Shown: one piece after another, positions 31,914 through 43,508 of the stretch | How positions within the stretch are numbered: position 1 is the first letter of the stretch | Layout: each line of letters starts with the position of its first letter | DNA from: Triticum aestivum | Taxonomy: Eukaryota > Streptophyta > Magnoliopsida > Poales > Poaceae | Assembly: GCF_018294505.1 (NCBI RefSeq) | Contig: NC_057800.1 | Coordinates: forward strand, 476,071,037 to 476,135,036 | Length of the DNA: 64,000 nt | Direction of reading: 5' to 3' | Translations under genes and position numbers: made by a program | The notes under the pieces: generated by a model | Seen by the model: only the letters and a program-made list of their open reading frames with translations | Told to the model about the DNA's origin: nothing | Databases searched by the model: none

Positions 31914-34900
31914 TGTAGCGACCCGACATCGGACGGTCAAGTCTCTGTGCTTAAGTGTTATCCCTGGATCGGTATGCTGACACACACCGTACTCAAGGAT
32001 TTATAACAGAGGTAAATCACATGTATAAAGTAACGTAAATACTATTACCTCAATCCAAATAGCGGAAGTAACAACAAGGTTGTGGATTCCCATCAACACC
32101 AACGGCAAAGTTGAGTGTAGAAATCGTAACCCTAACATATCACTTACTAGTCGTAAGAATCCTGCAAACATGAGACGTTGCAGCCACAAAGGGTCGTACA
32201 TTGAATGTACTGGAAAATTCACACCATAGGATAATGCTGAATAATAGCTATCACTACATGCATATTTGGCTGGTGGAAGCTCTATGGTTATAAAGTTTTT
32301 GCGAAAAGACAATTTTTCCGTACAACAAAGGAATATGTTTTATTTAACTATCATAGTAGTCGTTAAACATTGAGAAGGTTCCTCCAACTTAATCCCAATT
32401 AAACAGTATTAATAACCCAACCAAATTAATTAATAGAGTGATGAGATCAACATGATAATCCAAGATCCAGATACTCAAGATGTCCATAACCGGGGAGACG
32501 GCTAACCATGATTAGTTTATACACTCTGCAGAGGTTTGCGCACTTTTCCCCACAAGACTCGATCTCCTCCGTTGGATTTCTCGCACTACATGGTGTTTGA
32601 GAAACGGATGACCAAGACACAGTCTTTCAGAAGCATTAACTCCAACCCCGGGTAGACAGTACCAACCTACATCCCCTACATCTGCTATCCTACCACTGGA
32701 AGAGGTCATGCAACTTACTCAACTATGCTAGAGCCCATAATAGCTTGTGGCCGCACACGGAAGATTCTAGCATGAATAATCTTATGATCCCTTTGAGCCT
32801 GGGTGGCGAACCATAGGATCATCACACAGGTACTCCACGATATCCTAGGACAACACTGGATTCTCCAGGTGCCCGCAACCAATCCACCCAGATGTGTATT
32901 TAAGTAGCCACCTTAAGTTAACCATTAATTAACAATCTCACATCTGTCATGGATACACTCAAACCCAATCCACATCTACGAGCATAGCCTGGCAGTATAA
33001 GCATAACGTAGAAGTAACTCCCAGGGTTCGATAACAAAAAGGGCAATAGGTTCTACCTCATCGTCTACTTCCCAAATACCAACATGTTATCACATCCTAC
33101 TCATGCAATGTTTGAGGGTGAAACTAATGCATAAAAACTGTATGAAAAATATGATCAAAGTGTGAAATTGCCTTATACTGTTGATGAAGATGATTCGCAC
33201 TCATAACTCCTGATAGTTCTACTCGTCTCACTCCGGTCAATCTATCATGAGTAAGCAATAGTAACCACACATAAGCAATCAAGCAAAAGAATCGAAGAAA
33301 AGATCTCGGAAAACTTCAAACACAAGAAATTGACTCTTGCAACAGAAAACAATTTCTCATAGTACCAAAATTGGGTGAATTTGGCCTTATCAGATAGTTT
33401 AGGTCAAGAGCTTCGATTTGCAAAAAGAATCAACTCGAACGGAGTTATAAAACTCAAGTTATGATCAAACGAAGTTCAAATAAAAATCTATTTGAATTCA
33501 AATTTTAAACTTTCAAAAATATGTTTAAGTTGTTTTACTGGATAGAGGAGATTATAACGAACAAGTGGGCTTTGGATTTGGATAAACGAGCGAAAAGTAG
33601 CGAGCGTTTGAAGAATAGGGACTAAACTGTAAATAAAAATATTCGTGGATGGGTCCCTAGCCGAAAAGAAAAAGAAGTACTCTACCGAACGAACGTTCGC
33701 TGCGGGAAGCTAACGAACAAATTCTGTTTGCCGTGAAGACCTAACCAGCGAACGTTCACTAATTAACTAGGTTAAAACCGGGTTTTTAAACGGAAAACCG
33801 AAGAAAAACCAAAACCCTAAAAAGAAAATAAATCGGGCCGAACAGTTTACCAGTTCGGTCGGCTTTGGCGAGAAAACCGGCGGCGGCGGCAATGAACTCC
33901 GGCGATGGCGGAACGGGGCATGGCGGTGCGGGGCGGAGAACGGCTGTGCAGCGCGGCTTGGGTGCGGCAGCAGTGGCAGCGGCAGGCGGCGGTTGTGGCG
34001 GCGAGATGCGGCGGCGAGTTGCTGCAGCGGCGCGGCGGCGCAAGGAGAGAGAGAGGGCGGCGGGGCTGCGGCTTAAATAGGCGGGGAGGGGTGGCTCCGA
34101 GGCGTGGGGAAGGGGCAGAGGAGGCGGCGGCGCGGCGGACTCTAGGGAGGAGTCCCCGTCGGAGACGGCATTGATGGCGGTGGCGGGTTGGGCCGCAGCC
34201 TGGCGAGATGCTAGGCTGGCCCAGTTCGGGGAAGGAGTTTTTTTAACAGAGAGGAAAAAGAAAAAGGAAAAAGAAAAAGGAAAAGAAAAGAAAATAATAT
34301 ATAGGCATATAATATATCCAAATTTTTGGAAAATTATTTTCTACAACATGAACATTATTCTAGCTTCAAATAAAAATCCATTAAATTTTAAATAAAGTAA
34401 ACCGTACTACTGCTCTAATAAAATCCAATAAAAATCATTTCAAAAATACCAAAATGATTTCAAATCTATTTCTCTCCAATTTTCTGATGTAGGGAATCAG
34501 TTTACCGTATTTTCCATGTATTTTATTTTTTGGAGAAAAATAATTTGAATAAAACTCAAATAAATCCAAATTGAAAATAATTTCAAAAGGATTTTAAATT
34601 TGATTCTTTGAAACTCCCGACTCATATTTCGTAGGTTTTGAAGAAGTCATTTTATCTTCCCTCATGAAAATCATTGAGTTACTTAGAGTTTCTGGATTTG
34701 AAATATTTCCAAATAAAATTCAAACCTTTTCAAAACCCTTTTCATTTATTTAAATGGAAGAAGTCATGTCATCTTCTCTCTAGGGTTTTATGGTGAAAAG
34801 AATTTGAATTCACGTAGATCATAAATGCAAAAATGGAAGTTTGGGAAAGTCCTTTTGTTCCCTCTCATTTAACTTTCAAAACTTTCAATTTCACTCACTT

Positions 34901-34991
34901 TCAGTCAATCAATCACACAACAAACAAACAATGAACAAAAACTATCTATTTAATATAACATTCCAAAATTTAGAATTTTGGGATGTTACCA
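31914..34991 (-). mobile_element. 3' LTR of Tekay/Del-like Gypsy element (3.1 kb)
   Basis: Plus-strand ends are tgtagcgacccgac and ggatgttacca. On the minus strand this gives TGGTAACATCCC...GGTCGCTACA, with TG...CA. The length and the TAACATCCC start recall Tekay/Del chromovirus LTRs. A GC-rich block at 33880-34190 with a TATA-like CTATTTAAG on the minus strand near 34073-34081 looks like the promoter and leader. Sequence to the right (acctaccacccttaaaatg) fits a polypurine tract on the minus strand. Open frames inside are low-complexity and are not called. No protein motif was seen. Confidence 0.55.
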
Positions 34992-35133
34992 ACCTACCAC
35001 CCTTAAAATGAATCTCGTCCTCGAGATTTGGAGAGGCTAGAAAGAAATAGGTTAGGTTTGGGGTCTCCTCAAAATCCATCGATCGTCACAAGGGGGTCTG
35101 GGGTGCTACCACCCTTAGAAACTTAGTTACGGT
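34992..35133 (-). mobile_element. 3' end of internal domain, Tekay/Del-like element
   Basis: The minus strand carries the purine-rich AAGGGTGGTAGGTTGG next to the LTR and then TCGAGGACGAGATTCAT, a motif common at the end of such elements. It is cut at 35133 by the Tat-type element. No coding frame survives in this short piece. Confidence 0.5.
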
Positions 35134-35688
35134 TGTCGTGGATCTAAGACTGACAGTAGAATGGGGGGTAGGTATGAGGAGGCAAGATCCTAGCTATGGA
35201 GCAGTTGTACATACGAGTTTTACGAGTTCAGGCCCTTCTCGGAAGAAGTAACAGCCCTACGTCTCGGTGCCCTGAGGCGGTCAACTGGATTATATGTGTG
35301 CGTGTGAGTTTACAAAAGATGCGAACCCTTGTGCCAGTGGAGGGGGTGGCTTATATAGAGTGCGCCAGGACCCCAGCCAGCCCACATTACAAGAGGTTTA
35401 AGGTACATTAAGAGGAGGGCGTTACTGGTAACGCTAGTAATTAAGTGCTATAAATGACAATTAAGCCTATAAGTAAATGCTCGACCATTGTTCGTGCAGA
35501 GTGGCTTTAGATCTTCTGCTCATCGAGTGGCTTCTGCAACGGTCGAGCGACATTGATTCTTCCGAGTGGAACGTCTCTGGTTGAGTGGATGATGGTACCC
35601 TTTGAATGATTCTGGCTTTAGGGTGATGTCCTAGGGGAGGGTGTCTAGGTCAGGCCTATGACCCTACCCTAGGTACATAGCTTCATCA
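35134..35688 (-). mobile_element. 3' LTR of the Tat-type element
   Basis: A 555-bp LTR. Plus-strand ends are tgtcgtggatctaag and acatagcttcatca. On the minus strand the polypurine tract CATTTGGGGGCTAA abuts its start TGATGAAGC. A minus-strand TATA box (CTCTATATAAGCC) lies at about 35348-35360. Confidence 0.7.
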
Positions 35689-36185
35689 TTAGCCCCCAAA
35701 TGGTTCAGGGTTCGAGTGGAGAAGGGGTTGATAGCCTCTCCGATTCAGCTTTTGCGCTTCGGAAATGTCTTGTCCAGAGGTCGAATGAACATTCATGATG
35801 ACTTCAACTGCTTGTTCAGTCGCCTTGATCCATTCTTTGTTTTCTCGAGTGAACTTTCATTGTTGAGCTTCTAGTGTTGATATGGGAAAAATCTTCCGTC
35901 TGACGGGTTGCTCTGCTATCTGCGGATTTCACGGGATTCAAATTTTGGGAAGCGCGTCGGACGGGGGAGGCTGCAGTAATCGGGACGGATTAGGCAGGCC
36001 GCCTCAATCTTCGTGTCACCTTTTTCGCCATGTATCATGCACGCGACTGTTGCGGGATTTGATCGGATCGCCTGGGCCCACGAGTCAGTTACTCGGAAAT
36101 GCCCTCATATAAGGTGTTGGACGGGGATTTTCGCACAGTGCGTTCTCATTGTTCCCCTTCCTCCTCTGTTTTCTCCACCACATCT
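35689..36185 (+). promoter_or_regulatory. Promoter and leader of the antisense gene
   Basis: Between the polypurine tract and the nested element is about 500 bp with a plus-strand TATA box (ctcatataaggtg, 36104-36116) followed by a C/T-rich leader. That leader continues after the nested element at 43462 and reaches the ATG at 43509. The nested insertion splits the leader with a catct duplication. Confidence 0.5.
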
Positions 36186-37693
36186 TGATAACCCACAAGT
36201 ATAGGGGATCACAACAGTTTTTGATAAGTAAGAGTGTCAAACCCAATGAGGAGCTAAAGGTAGAAAAAATATTCCCTCAAGTTCTATCGACCACCGAAAC
36301 AACTCTACGCACGCTTGACGTTCGCTTTACCTAGCACAAGTATGAAACTAGAAGTACTTTGTAGGTGTTGTCGGATAGGTTTGCGGGATAATAAAGAGTA
36401 CGTAAATAAAAAGTAGGGGCTGTTTAGATTAAGAAACAATAAAGTAAATATAGCGAGTGTGGAAAAGTGCTGGTAGGAGTTGCGAAATTGGCCCCAAGCA
36501 ATTGACTACTTTACTAGACCGATAGCAAGTATTAGGTGGGAGAGGCCACTACTAGCATGTCATCCCTGACTAGGAATTCTATGCACTTATGATTGGAACT
36601 ATTAGCAAGCATCCGCAACTACTAACGTTCATTAAGGTAAAACCCAACCATAGCATTAAGATATATTGGTCCCCCTTCAATCCCGTATGCATCAATTTCT
36701 ATGCTAGGTTGAAGCTTCTGTCATTCTTGCCCTCCAATACATAGTCCTATCAACATACAACTAACCCTATGGTGTGATCCACGCGCACTCTCATATGATG
36801 GGCACCAAAGGACAGCAACATAACCACAAGCAAATTAAATCAATCATAGCAATTCATCAACCACCGATAGGACAACGAAAATCTACTCAGACATCATAGG
36901 ATGGCAACACATCATTGGATAATAATACGAAGCATAAAGCACCATGTTCAAGTAGAGGGTACAACGGGTTGTGGGAGAGTGGACCGCTATAGATAGAGGG
37001 GGGAAGGTGATGGAGATGCTAGTGAAGATGGCGGAGGTGTTGGTGTAGATTGCGGTGATGATGATGGCCCCCGGTGGCACTCCGGTGCCACCGGAAGTGA
37101 GGGGGAGAGAGCCCCCTCCTTCTTCTTCTTCCTTGACCTCCTCCCTAGATGGGAGAAGGGTTTCCCCTCTGGTCCATGGCCTCCATGGCACGAGAGGGGC
37201 GAGAGCCCCTCCAAGATTGGATCCGTCTCTCTGTCTCTCTCTGTTTCTGCATTCTCAGATTCTTCCCTTTCACCGTTTCTTATATTCTTGGAGATCCGTA
37301 ACTCCAATTGGGCTGAAATTTTGAAACAATCTCTATCTGGATATTAGCTTTCTTGCGGCAAAAGAAGGGCACCAACCGCCTTACAGGTGGCCCATGAGGG
37401 TCAAGGGCGCGCCCAGGGGGGCAGGCGCACCCCCTGCCTCGTGGCCACCTCGGGCACCCTCCCGCGTGGATTTTTCTTCCAAAAAAATATCCATCAGTTT
37501 TTATCCCGTTTGGACTCTGTTTGATATGGATATTCTGTGAAACAAAAAACATGCAACAAACAGGAACTGGCACTAGGCACTGGATCAATATGTTAGTCCC
37601 AAAAATAGTATAAAAAGTTGCGAAAAGTATATGAACGTTGAATAATATTGGCATGGAACAATCAAAAATTATAGATACGACGGAGACGTATCA
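36186..37693 (-). mobile_element. 3' LTR of non-autonomous element
   Basis: A 1508-bp LTR, plus-strand ends tgataacccacaag and ggagacgtatca. It differs from the other LTR by scattered substitutions and by lacking a roughly 20-bp segment (atatatattcc area) found at 43225-43245. Confidence 0.9.
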
Positions 37694-37707
37694 GCATCCC
37701 CAAGCTT
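37694..37707 (-). promoter_or_regulatory. Polypurine tract of non-autonomous element
   Basis: The minus strand AAGCTTGGGGATGC abuts the LTR. It is identical in core to that of the Sabrina-type element. Further copies lie at 39793 and 39849. Confidence 0.7.
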
Positions 37708-40650
37708 AATTCCTGCTCGTCCTCGAGTAGGTAAATGATAAAAAAAGATAATTTCTGATGTGGAATGCTACCTAGCATAATCTTGATCATATGTCTAATC
37801 ATGGCATGAATATTAAGACATGAGTGATTCAAAGCAATAGTATATCATTTGACATAAAAACAATAATACTTCAAGCCTACTAATAAAGCAATCACGTCTT
37901 TTCAAAATAACAAGGCCAAAGAAAGTTATCCCTACAAAATCATATAGTCTGGCTATGCTCCATCTTCACAACACAAAATATTCACATCATGCACAACCCC
38001 GATGACAAGACGAGCAATTGGTTCATACTTTTTAATGCGCTTCAAAATTTTCAACCCTCACGCAATACATGAGCGTGAGCCATGGACATAGCACTATAGG
38101 TGGAATAGAATGGTGGTTGTGGAGAAGACAAAAAGGTGAAGATAGTCTCACATCAACTAGGCATATCAACAGGCTATGGAGATGCCCATCGATAGATATC
38201 AATGCGAGTGAGTAGGGGTTGCCATGCAACGGATGCACTAGAGCTATAAGTATATGAAAGCTCAAACTGAAACTAAGTGGGTGTGCATCCAACTTGCTTG
38301 CTCATGAAGACCTAGGGCATTTGAGGAAGCCCATCGTTGGAATATACAAGCCAAGTTTTATAATGAAAATTCCCACTAGTATATGAAAGTGATAACTCAA
38401 GAGACTCTCTATATGAAGAACATGGTGCTACTTTGAAGCACAAGTGTGGTAAAAGGATAGTAACATTGCCCCTTCTCTCTTTTTCTCTCATTTTTAATGT
38501 TTTTTGGGGCCTTCTCTTTTTCTTGGCCTTTCTCTTTTTTAAAATATTTTTTTATTTTTTTCGTCCGGGGTATCATCCCGACTTGTGGGGGAATCATAGT
38601 CTCCATCATCCTTTCCTCACTGGGGCAATGCTCTAATAATGATGATCATCACACTTTTATTTACTTACAACTCGATACTAGAACAAAGATATGACTCTAT
38701 ATGAATGCCTCCGGCAGTGTACCGGGATGTGCAGTGATCTAGCGTAGCAATGACATAAAAAACGGAGAAGCCATGAAAACATCATGCTAGCTATCTTACA
38801 ATCATGCAAAGCAATATGATGATAAATGCTCAAGTCATGTATATGATGATGATGATGGAAGTTGCATGGCAATATATCTCGGAATGGCTATGGAAATGCC
38901 ATGATAGGTAGGTATAGTGGCTGTTTTGAGGAAGGTATATGGTGGGTTTAAGGTACCGGCAAAAGTTGCACGGTACTAGAGAGGCTAGCAATGGTGGAAG
39001 GGTGAGAGTGCGTATAATCCATGGACTCAACATTAGTCATGAAGAACTCACATACTTATTGCAAAAGTTTATTAGCCCTTGAAGCAAAGTACTACTATGC
39101 ATGCCCCTAGGGGGATAGATTGGTTGGAAAAGACCATCGCTCGTCCCCGACCGCCACTCATAAGGAAGACAATCAATAAATACCTCATGCTCCAACTTCG
39201 TTACATAACGGTTCACCATACGTGCATGCTGCGGGAATCACAAACCTCAACACAAGTATTTCTACAATCCACAACTACCCACTAGCATGACTCTAATGTC
39301 ACCATCTTTATATCGCAAAACTATTGCAAGGAATCAAATATATCATATTCAGTGATCTACAAGTTTTATGTAGGATTTTATGACTAACCATGTGAATGAC
39401 CAATTCCTGTCATCTCTCTAAATAGATATAAGTGAAGCAAGAGAGTTTAATTCTTTCTACAAAAGATATGCCCACGCTCTAACAAATATAAGTGAAGCAA
39501 AAGAGCATTCTACAAATGGCGGTTGTCTATGTAAAGAGAAACAGGCAATCCAAACTTCAAATGATATAATTGAAGCACATGAAGCATTCTATAAAGCCAT
39601 ACTCAAAAGATATAAGTGAAGTGCAAAGAGAATTCTATAAATCAACCAAGGACTATCTCATACGAGCATGGTGCATAAAATAAAAATGAAAACTAAAAGC
39701 AAAAGACGCTTCAAGATTGCACATATCGCATGAACGAAACGAATCCGAAAACATACTGATACTTGTTGAAGAAAGAGGGGATGCCTTCCGGGGCATCCCC
39801 AAGCTTAGACGCTTGAGTCTCCTTGAATATTTACTTGGGGTGCCTCGGGCATCCCCAAGCTTGAGCTCTTCCCTCTCTTCCTTCTTCTCACATCGAGACC
39901 TTCTCGATTATCGAACACTTCATCCACACAAAATTTCAACAGAAAACTTGGTAAGATCCGTTAGTATAATAAAGCAAATCACTACTCTAAGTACTGTTGT
40001 AAACCAATTAATATTTTGTTTTTGCATTGTGTCTACTGTAATATAACTTTTCCATGGCTTAATCCACTGATATAAATCAATAGTTTCATCAAAACAAGCA
40101 AACTATGCATCAAAAACAGAATCTGTCTAAAACAGAACAGTCTGTAACAATCTGAACATTCACCATACTTCTAATACTTTAAAAATTCTACCAAAATTAG
40201 GAAAAATAAATAATTTGTATAGGAAGACAGTGCAAAAATAATCAGAGCCGTTTGACGTTCCAACTAAAAATGTAAAATCGCGCACTACAACTAAAGTTTC
40301 TGTCCTGCACCGTACAAACCATCAAGCAAATGTAAACATCCTAAAGGCAAACCTTGGCACATTATTTTTATTTCAAAACTTTATGAAAGCACATAACAGA
40401 AATAAATGACTCTCTAAAACTTCCGGGTTGTCTCCCTGGCAGCGCTTTCTTTAAAGCCATTAAGCTAGGCATATAGTGCTCAAGTAATGGATCCACCCGG
40501 ATCCCAAGGTATATCAAAGCCAATTTTAATTATCAATGATTTGTAATTTAGTAGTGAGCACAAGGCAACATATATCATGTAATGACGAAGTCTAACTCTC
40601 TTCCTATGCATCGGCATGTCATAAAAGAACAATTCATGCACACAAAGTAA
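37708..40650 (-). mobile_element. Non-coding interior of non-autonomous element
   Basis: Collinear with 1384-4200 of the Sabrina-type element, with the same landmark blocks in the same order and local indels. A long T-rich tract is at 38470-38565. The hairpin ggggatgcc-ttccgg-ggcatcccc is at 39777-39800, with polypurine-like cores at 39793 and 39849. No coding frame of note. Confidence 0.7.
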
Positions 40651-40653
40651 AGG

Positions 40654-41815
40654 CTAATGCATAGTATAAACAGTTTCTTGCAATTTTATCATATTGGAAA
40701 CATAGAGAGGTGGAGATATAGTTCCTCTCTCATAATAATTGCAAGTAGGAGAAGCAAGCACATGCATATTATATTCATCAAAATCATCATGTGCAACGGT
40801 AAAAGGCAACCCATCAATATAATCCTTAATAAGTGCAAACTTCTCCGATATAGTGTAGTCGGGAGAATTCAAAAAGATAATAGGACTATCATGCGTGGGT
40901 GCAATAGCAACAATTTCATGTTTAACATAAGTAACTATAGCAAGTTCATCTCCATAAGCATAATTCATATTGGTATCTTGGCCACAAGCATAGCAAGCAT
41001 CATCAAAAAGGGATATTTCAAGAGAATCAACGGGATTATAACAATCATCCTTCGGTAAGCATGAAGGGAATTTAAACAATGTATGAGTTGAAGAGTTACT
41101 CTCATTAGAAGGTGGGCATGAGTAGCTAATCCGCTCTTCCTCCTCTTGTTCTTCGCTCTCCTCATCATCTTTTTCATCCAATGAGCTCACAGTTTCATCA
41201 ATTTCTTCTTCCATAGACTCCTGCAAAATATTAGTCTCGTCTTGGGCAGCGGAGTAGTCCTCAATATATGGTTCAACATAGGCATTAGGCATAATTATCA
41301 TAACAATATTTAAGTATGTCAAATTTTTCAGATTTGTAAAGAGTAGCATCATACTTTTCAATCAAAGAAGCAATTTTGTAAGCACCCTTAAAAGCAACAA
41401 ATTCTTCAATTTGTTGAACATCATAGTAATTATAAACATCCTTAGCATACGAAGATACGATTCCATTATCACTAAACTCACATTGATAGGGAAGGTGTTT
41501 CTTAGGGTTTTCAGAACAACAAGTAAAATCATATAATTCGCATAAATTCCAAGCATAGTATTGCAAACGATGAATTTGACCCAGTAAAATTTTCCCTTTT
41601 TCAGATATTCGGTGTCGCACATAACAAGCATGCTCATCTAAAGATTTGCCCTCAACTAAGCTAGTTTGGGTTTCAGCACGAGCACATAGGGATCAAAGAT
41701 GATCCAAGTAATAAGCTTCAGCAGTGTGATAGATTTTGAGTGGTTCTTCAACCATTGGTTTTGTAGGCACAACTATTTTTTTTGTATTTTGCGTTTCCTA
41801 CCCATAACTAAAGAT
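40654..41815 (-). pseudogene. Orphan protein of non-autonomous LTR element
   Basis: A single gene appears to start at ATG 41815 (MGRKRKIQ), about 90 bp from the primer site, and to end at 40654, roughly 380 codons. It has a probable 1-base loss in an A run near 41785, a TGA near 41693, and a frame change near 41285-41361 where two open frames overlap. Visible features: a basic start, a middle segment with YNYYDVQQIEEFVAFKGAY, a strongly acidic stretch (about 41160-41230: SLDEKDDEESEEQEEEE) and a C-terminal half with several Cys. No gag, protease or polymerase motif and no zinc knuckle. Function unknown. It occupies the position gag holds in related elements. Confidence 0.6.
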
Positions 41816-41900
41816 AGAAAACAACTAAAAACAACAAATAAAAATTACTTAGTGATAAAGCAAACAAGCACACACGAGAATATTCACCCCACGCTATTGC

Positions 41901-41918
41901 TCCCTAGCAACGACGCCA
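41901..41918 (-). promoter_or_regulatory. Primer-binding site, tRNA-Asp type, degenerate
   Basis: The minus strand TGGCGTCGTTGCTAGGGA differs from the tRNA-Asp complement seen at 6500 by three transitions. The 11-base gap to the LTR is the same as in the Sabrina-type element. Confidence 0.7.
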
Positions 41919-41929
41919 AAAAAAGGTCT

Positions 41930-43456
41930 TGATAACCCACAAGTATAGGGGATCACAACAGCTTTGGATAAGTAAGAGTGTCAAACCCAATGAGGAGCTA
42001 AAGGTAGAAAAAATATTCCCTCAAGTTCTATCGACCACCGAAACAACTCTACGCACGCTTGACGTTCGCTTTACCTAGCACAAGTATGAAACTAGAAGTA
42101 CTTTGTAGGTGTTGTCGGATAGGTTTGCGGGATAATAAAGAGTACGTAAATAAAAAGTAGGGGCTGTTTAGATTAAGAAACAATAAAGTAAATATAGCGA
42201 GTGTGGAAAAGTGGTGGTAGGAGTTGCGAAATTGGCCCCAAGCAATTGACTACTTTACTAGACCGATAGCAAGTATTAGGTGGGAGAGGCCACTACTAGC
42301 ATGTCATCCCTGACTAGGAATTCTATGCACTTATGATTGGAACTATTAGCAAGCATCCGCAACTACTAAGGTTCATTAAGGTAAAACCCAACCATAGCAT
42401 TAAGATATATTGGTCCCCCTTCAATCCCGTATGCATCAATTTCTATGCTAGGTTGAAGCTTCTGTCATTCTTGCCCTCCAATACATAGTCCTATCAACAT
42501 ACAACTAACCCTATGGTGTGATCCACGCGCACTCTCATATGATGGGCACCAAAGGACAGCAACATAACCACAAGCAAATTAAATCAATCATAGCAATTCA
42601 TCAACCACCGATAGGACAACGAAAATCTACTCAGACATCATAGGATGGCAACACATCATTGGATAATAATATGAAGCATAAAGCACCATGTTCAAGTAGA
42701 GGGTACAATGGGTTGTGGGAGAGTGGACCGCTATAGATAGAGGGGGGAAGGTGATGGAGATGCTAGTGAAGATGGCGGAGGTGTTGGTGTAGATCGCGGT
42801 GATGATGATGGCCCCCGGTGGCACTCCGGTGCCACCGGAAGTGAGGGGGAGAGAGCCCCCTCCTTCTTCTTCTTCCTTGACCTCCTCCCTAGATGGGAGA
42901 AGGGTTTCCCCTCTGGTCCATGGCCTCCATGGCACGAGAGGGGCGAGAGCCCCTCCAAGATTGGATCCGTCTCTCTGTCTCTCTCTGTTTCTGCGTTCTC
43001 AGATTCTTCCCTTTCACCGTTTCTTATATTCCCGGAGATCCGCAACTCCGATTGGGCTCAAATTTTGACACGATCTCTATCCGGATATTAGCTTTCTTGC
43101 GGCGAAAGAAGGGCACCAACCGCCTTATGGTTGGCCCACGAGGGTCAGGGGTGCGCCCAGGGGGGCAGGCGCCCCCCCTGCCTTGTGGCCACCTCGGGCA
43201 CCGTCTCGCGTGGATTTTTCTTCCCAAAAATCATATATATTCCAAAAAAATCTCCATCAGTTTTTATCCCGTTTGGACTTTGTTTGATATGGATATTCTG
43301 TGAAACAAAAAACATGCAACAAACATGAACTGGCACTGGGCACTGGATCAATATGTTAGTCCCAAAAATAGTATAAAAAGTTGCCAAAAGTATATGAAAG
43401 TTGAATAATATTGGCATGGAACAATCAAAAATTATAGATACGATGGAGACGTATCA
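41930..43456 (-). mobile_element. 5' LTR of non-autonomous element
   Basis: 1527 bp, near-identical to 36186-37693, ending ggagacgtatca directly before the catct duplication. Confidence 0.9.
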
Positions 43457-43508
43457 CATCTGCCTCTGCTCTCAGCGTCGTCGCCCTACTTGAACTCGAT
43501 CTGCTGCC

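Larger units (their letters stand above)
36186..43456 (-). mobile_element. Full-length non-autonomous LTR element, young
   Basis: Two near-identical LTRs (36186-37693 and 41930-43456) are flanked by perfect 5-bp duplications catct (36181-36185 and 43457-43461). The primer-binding site (41901-41918) and polypurine tract (37694-37707) show minus orientation. No gag, protease, RT or integrase is encoded; the only gene is an orphan protein beside the primer site. The 3' half of the interior is collinear with that of the Sabrina-type element, but the LTRs and 5' half differ, so it is a related, chimeric family. Confidence 0.9.

Noticed and set aside
33786..34174. Ala/Arg/Pro-rich open frames in GC-rich DNA
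   Set aside because: Low-complexity frames on both strands inside the Tekay-like LTR leader; no domain or splice support.
36883..37324. Open frames in the non-autonomous element's LTR, repeated at 42627-43068
   Set aside because: They occur identically in both LTRs and are untranslated LTR sequence with no domain.
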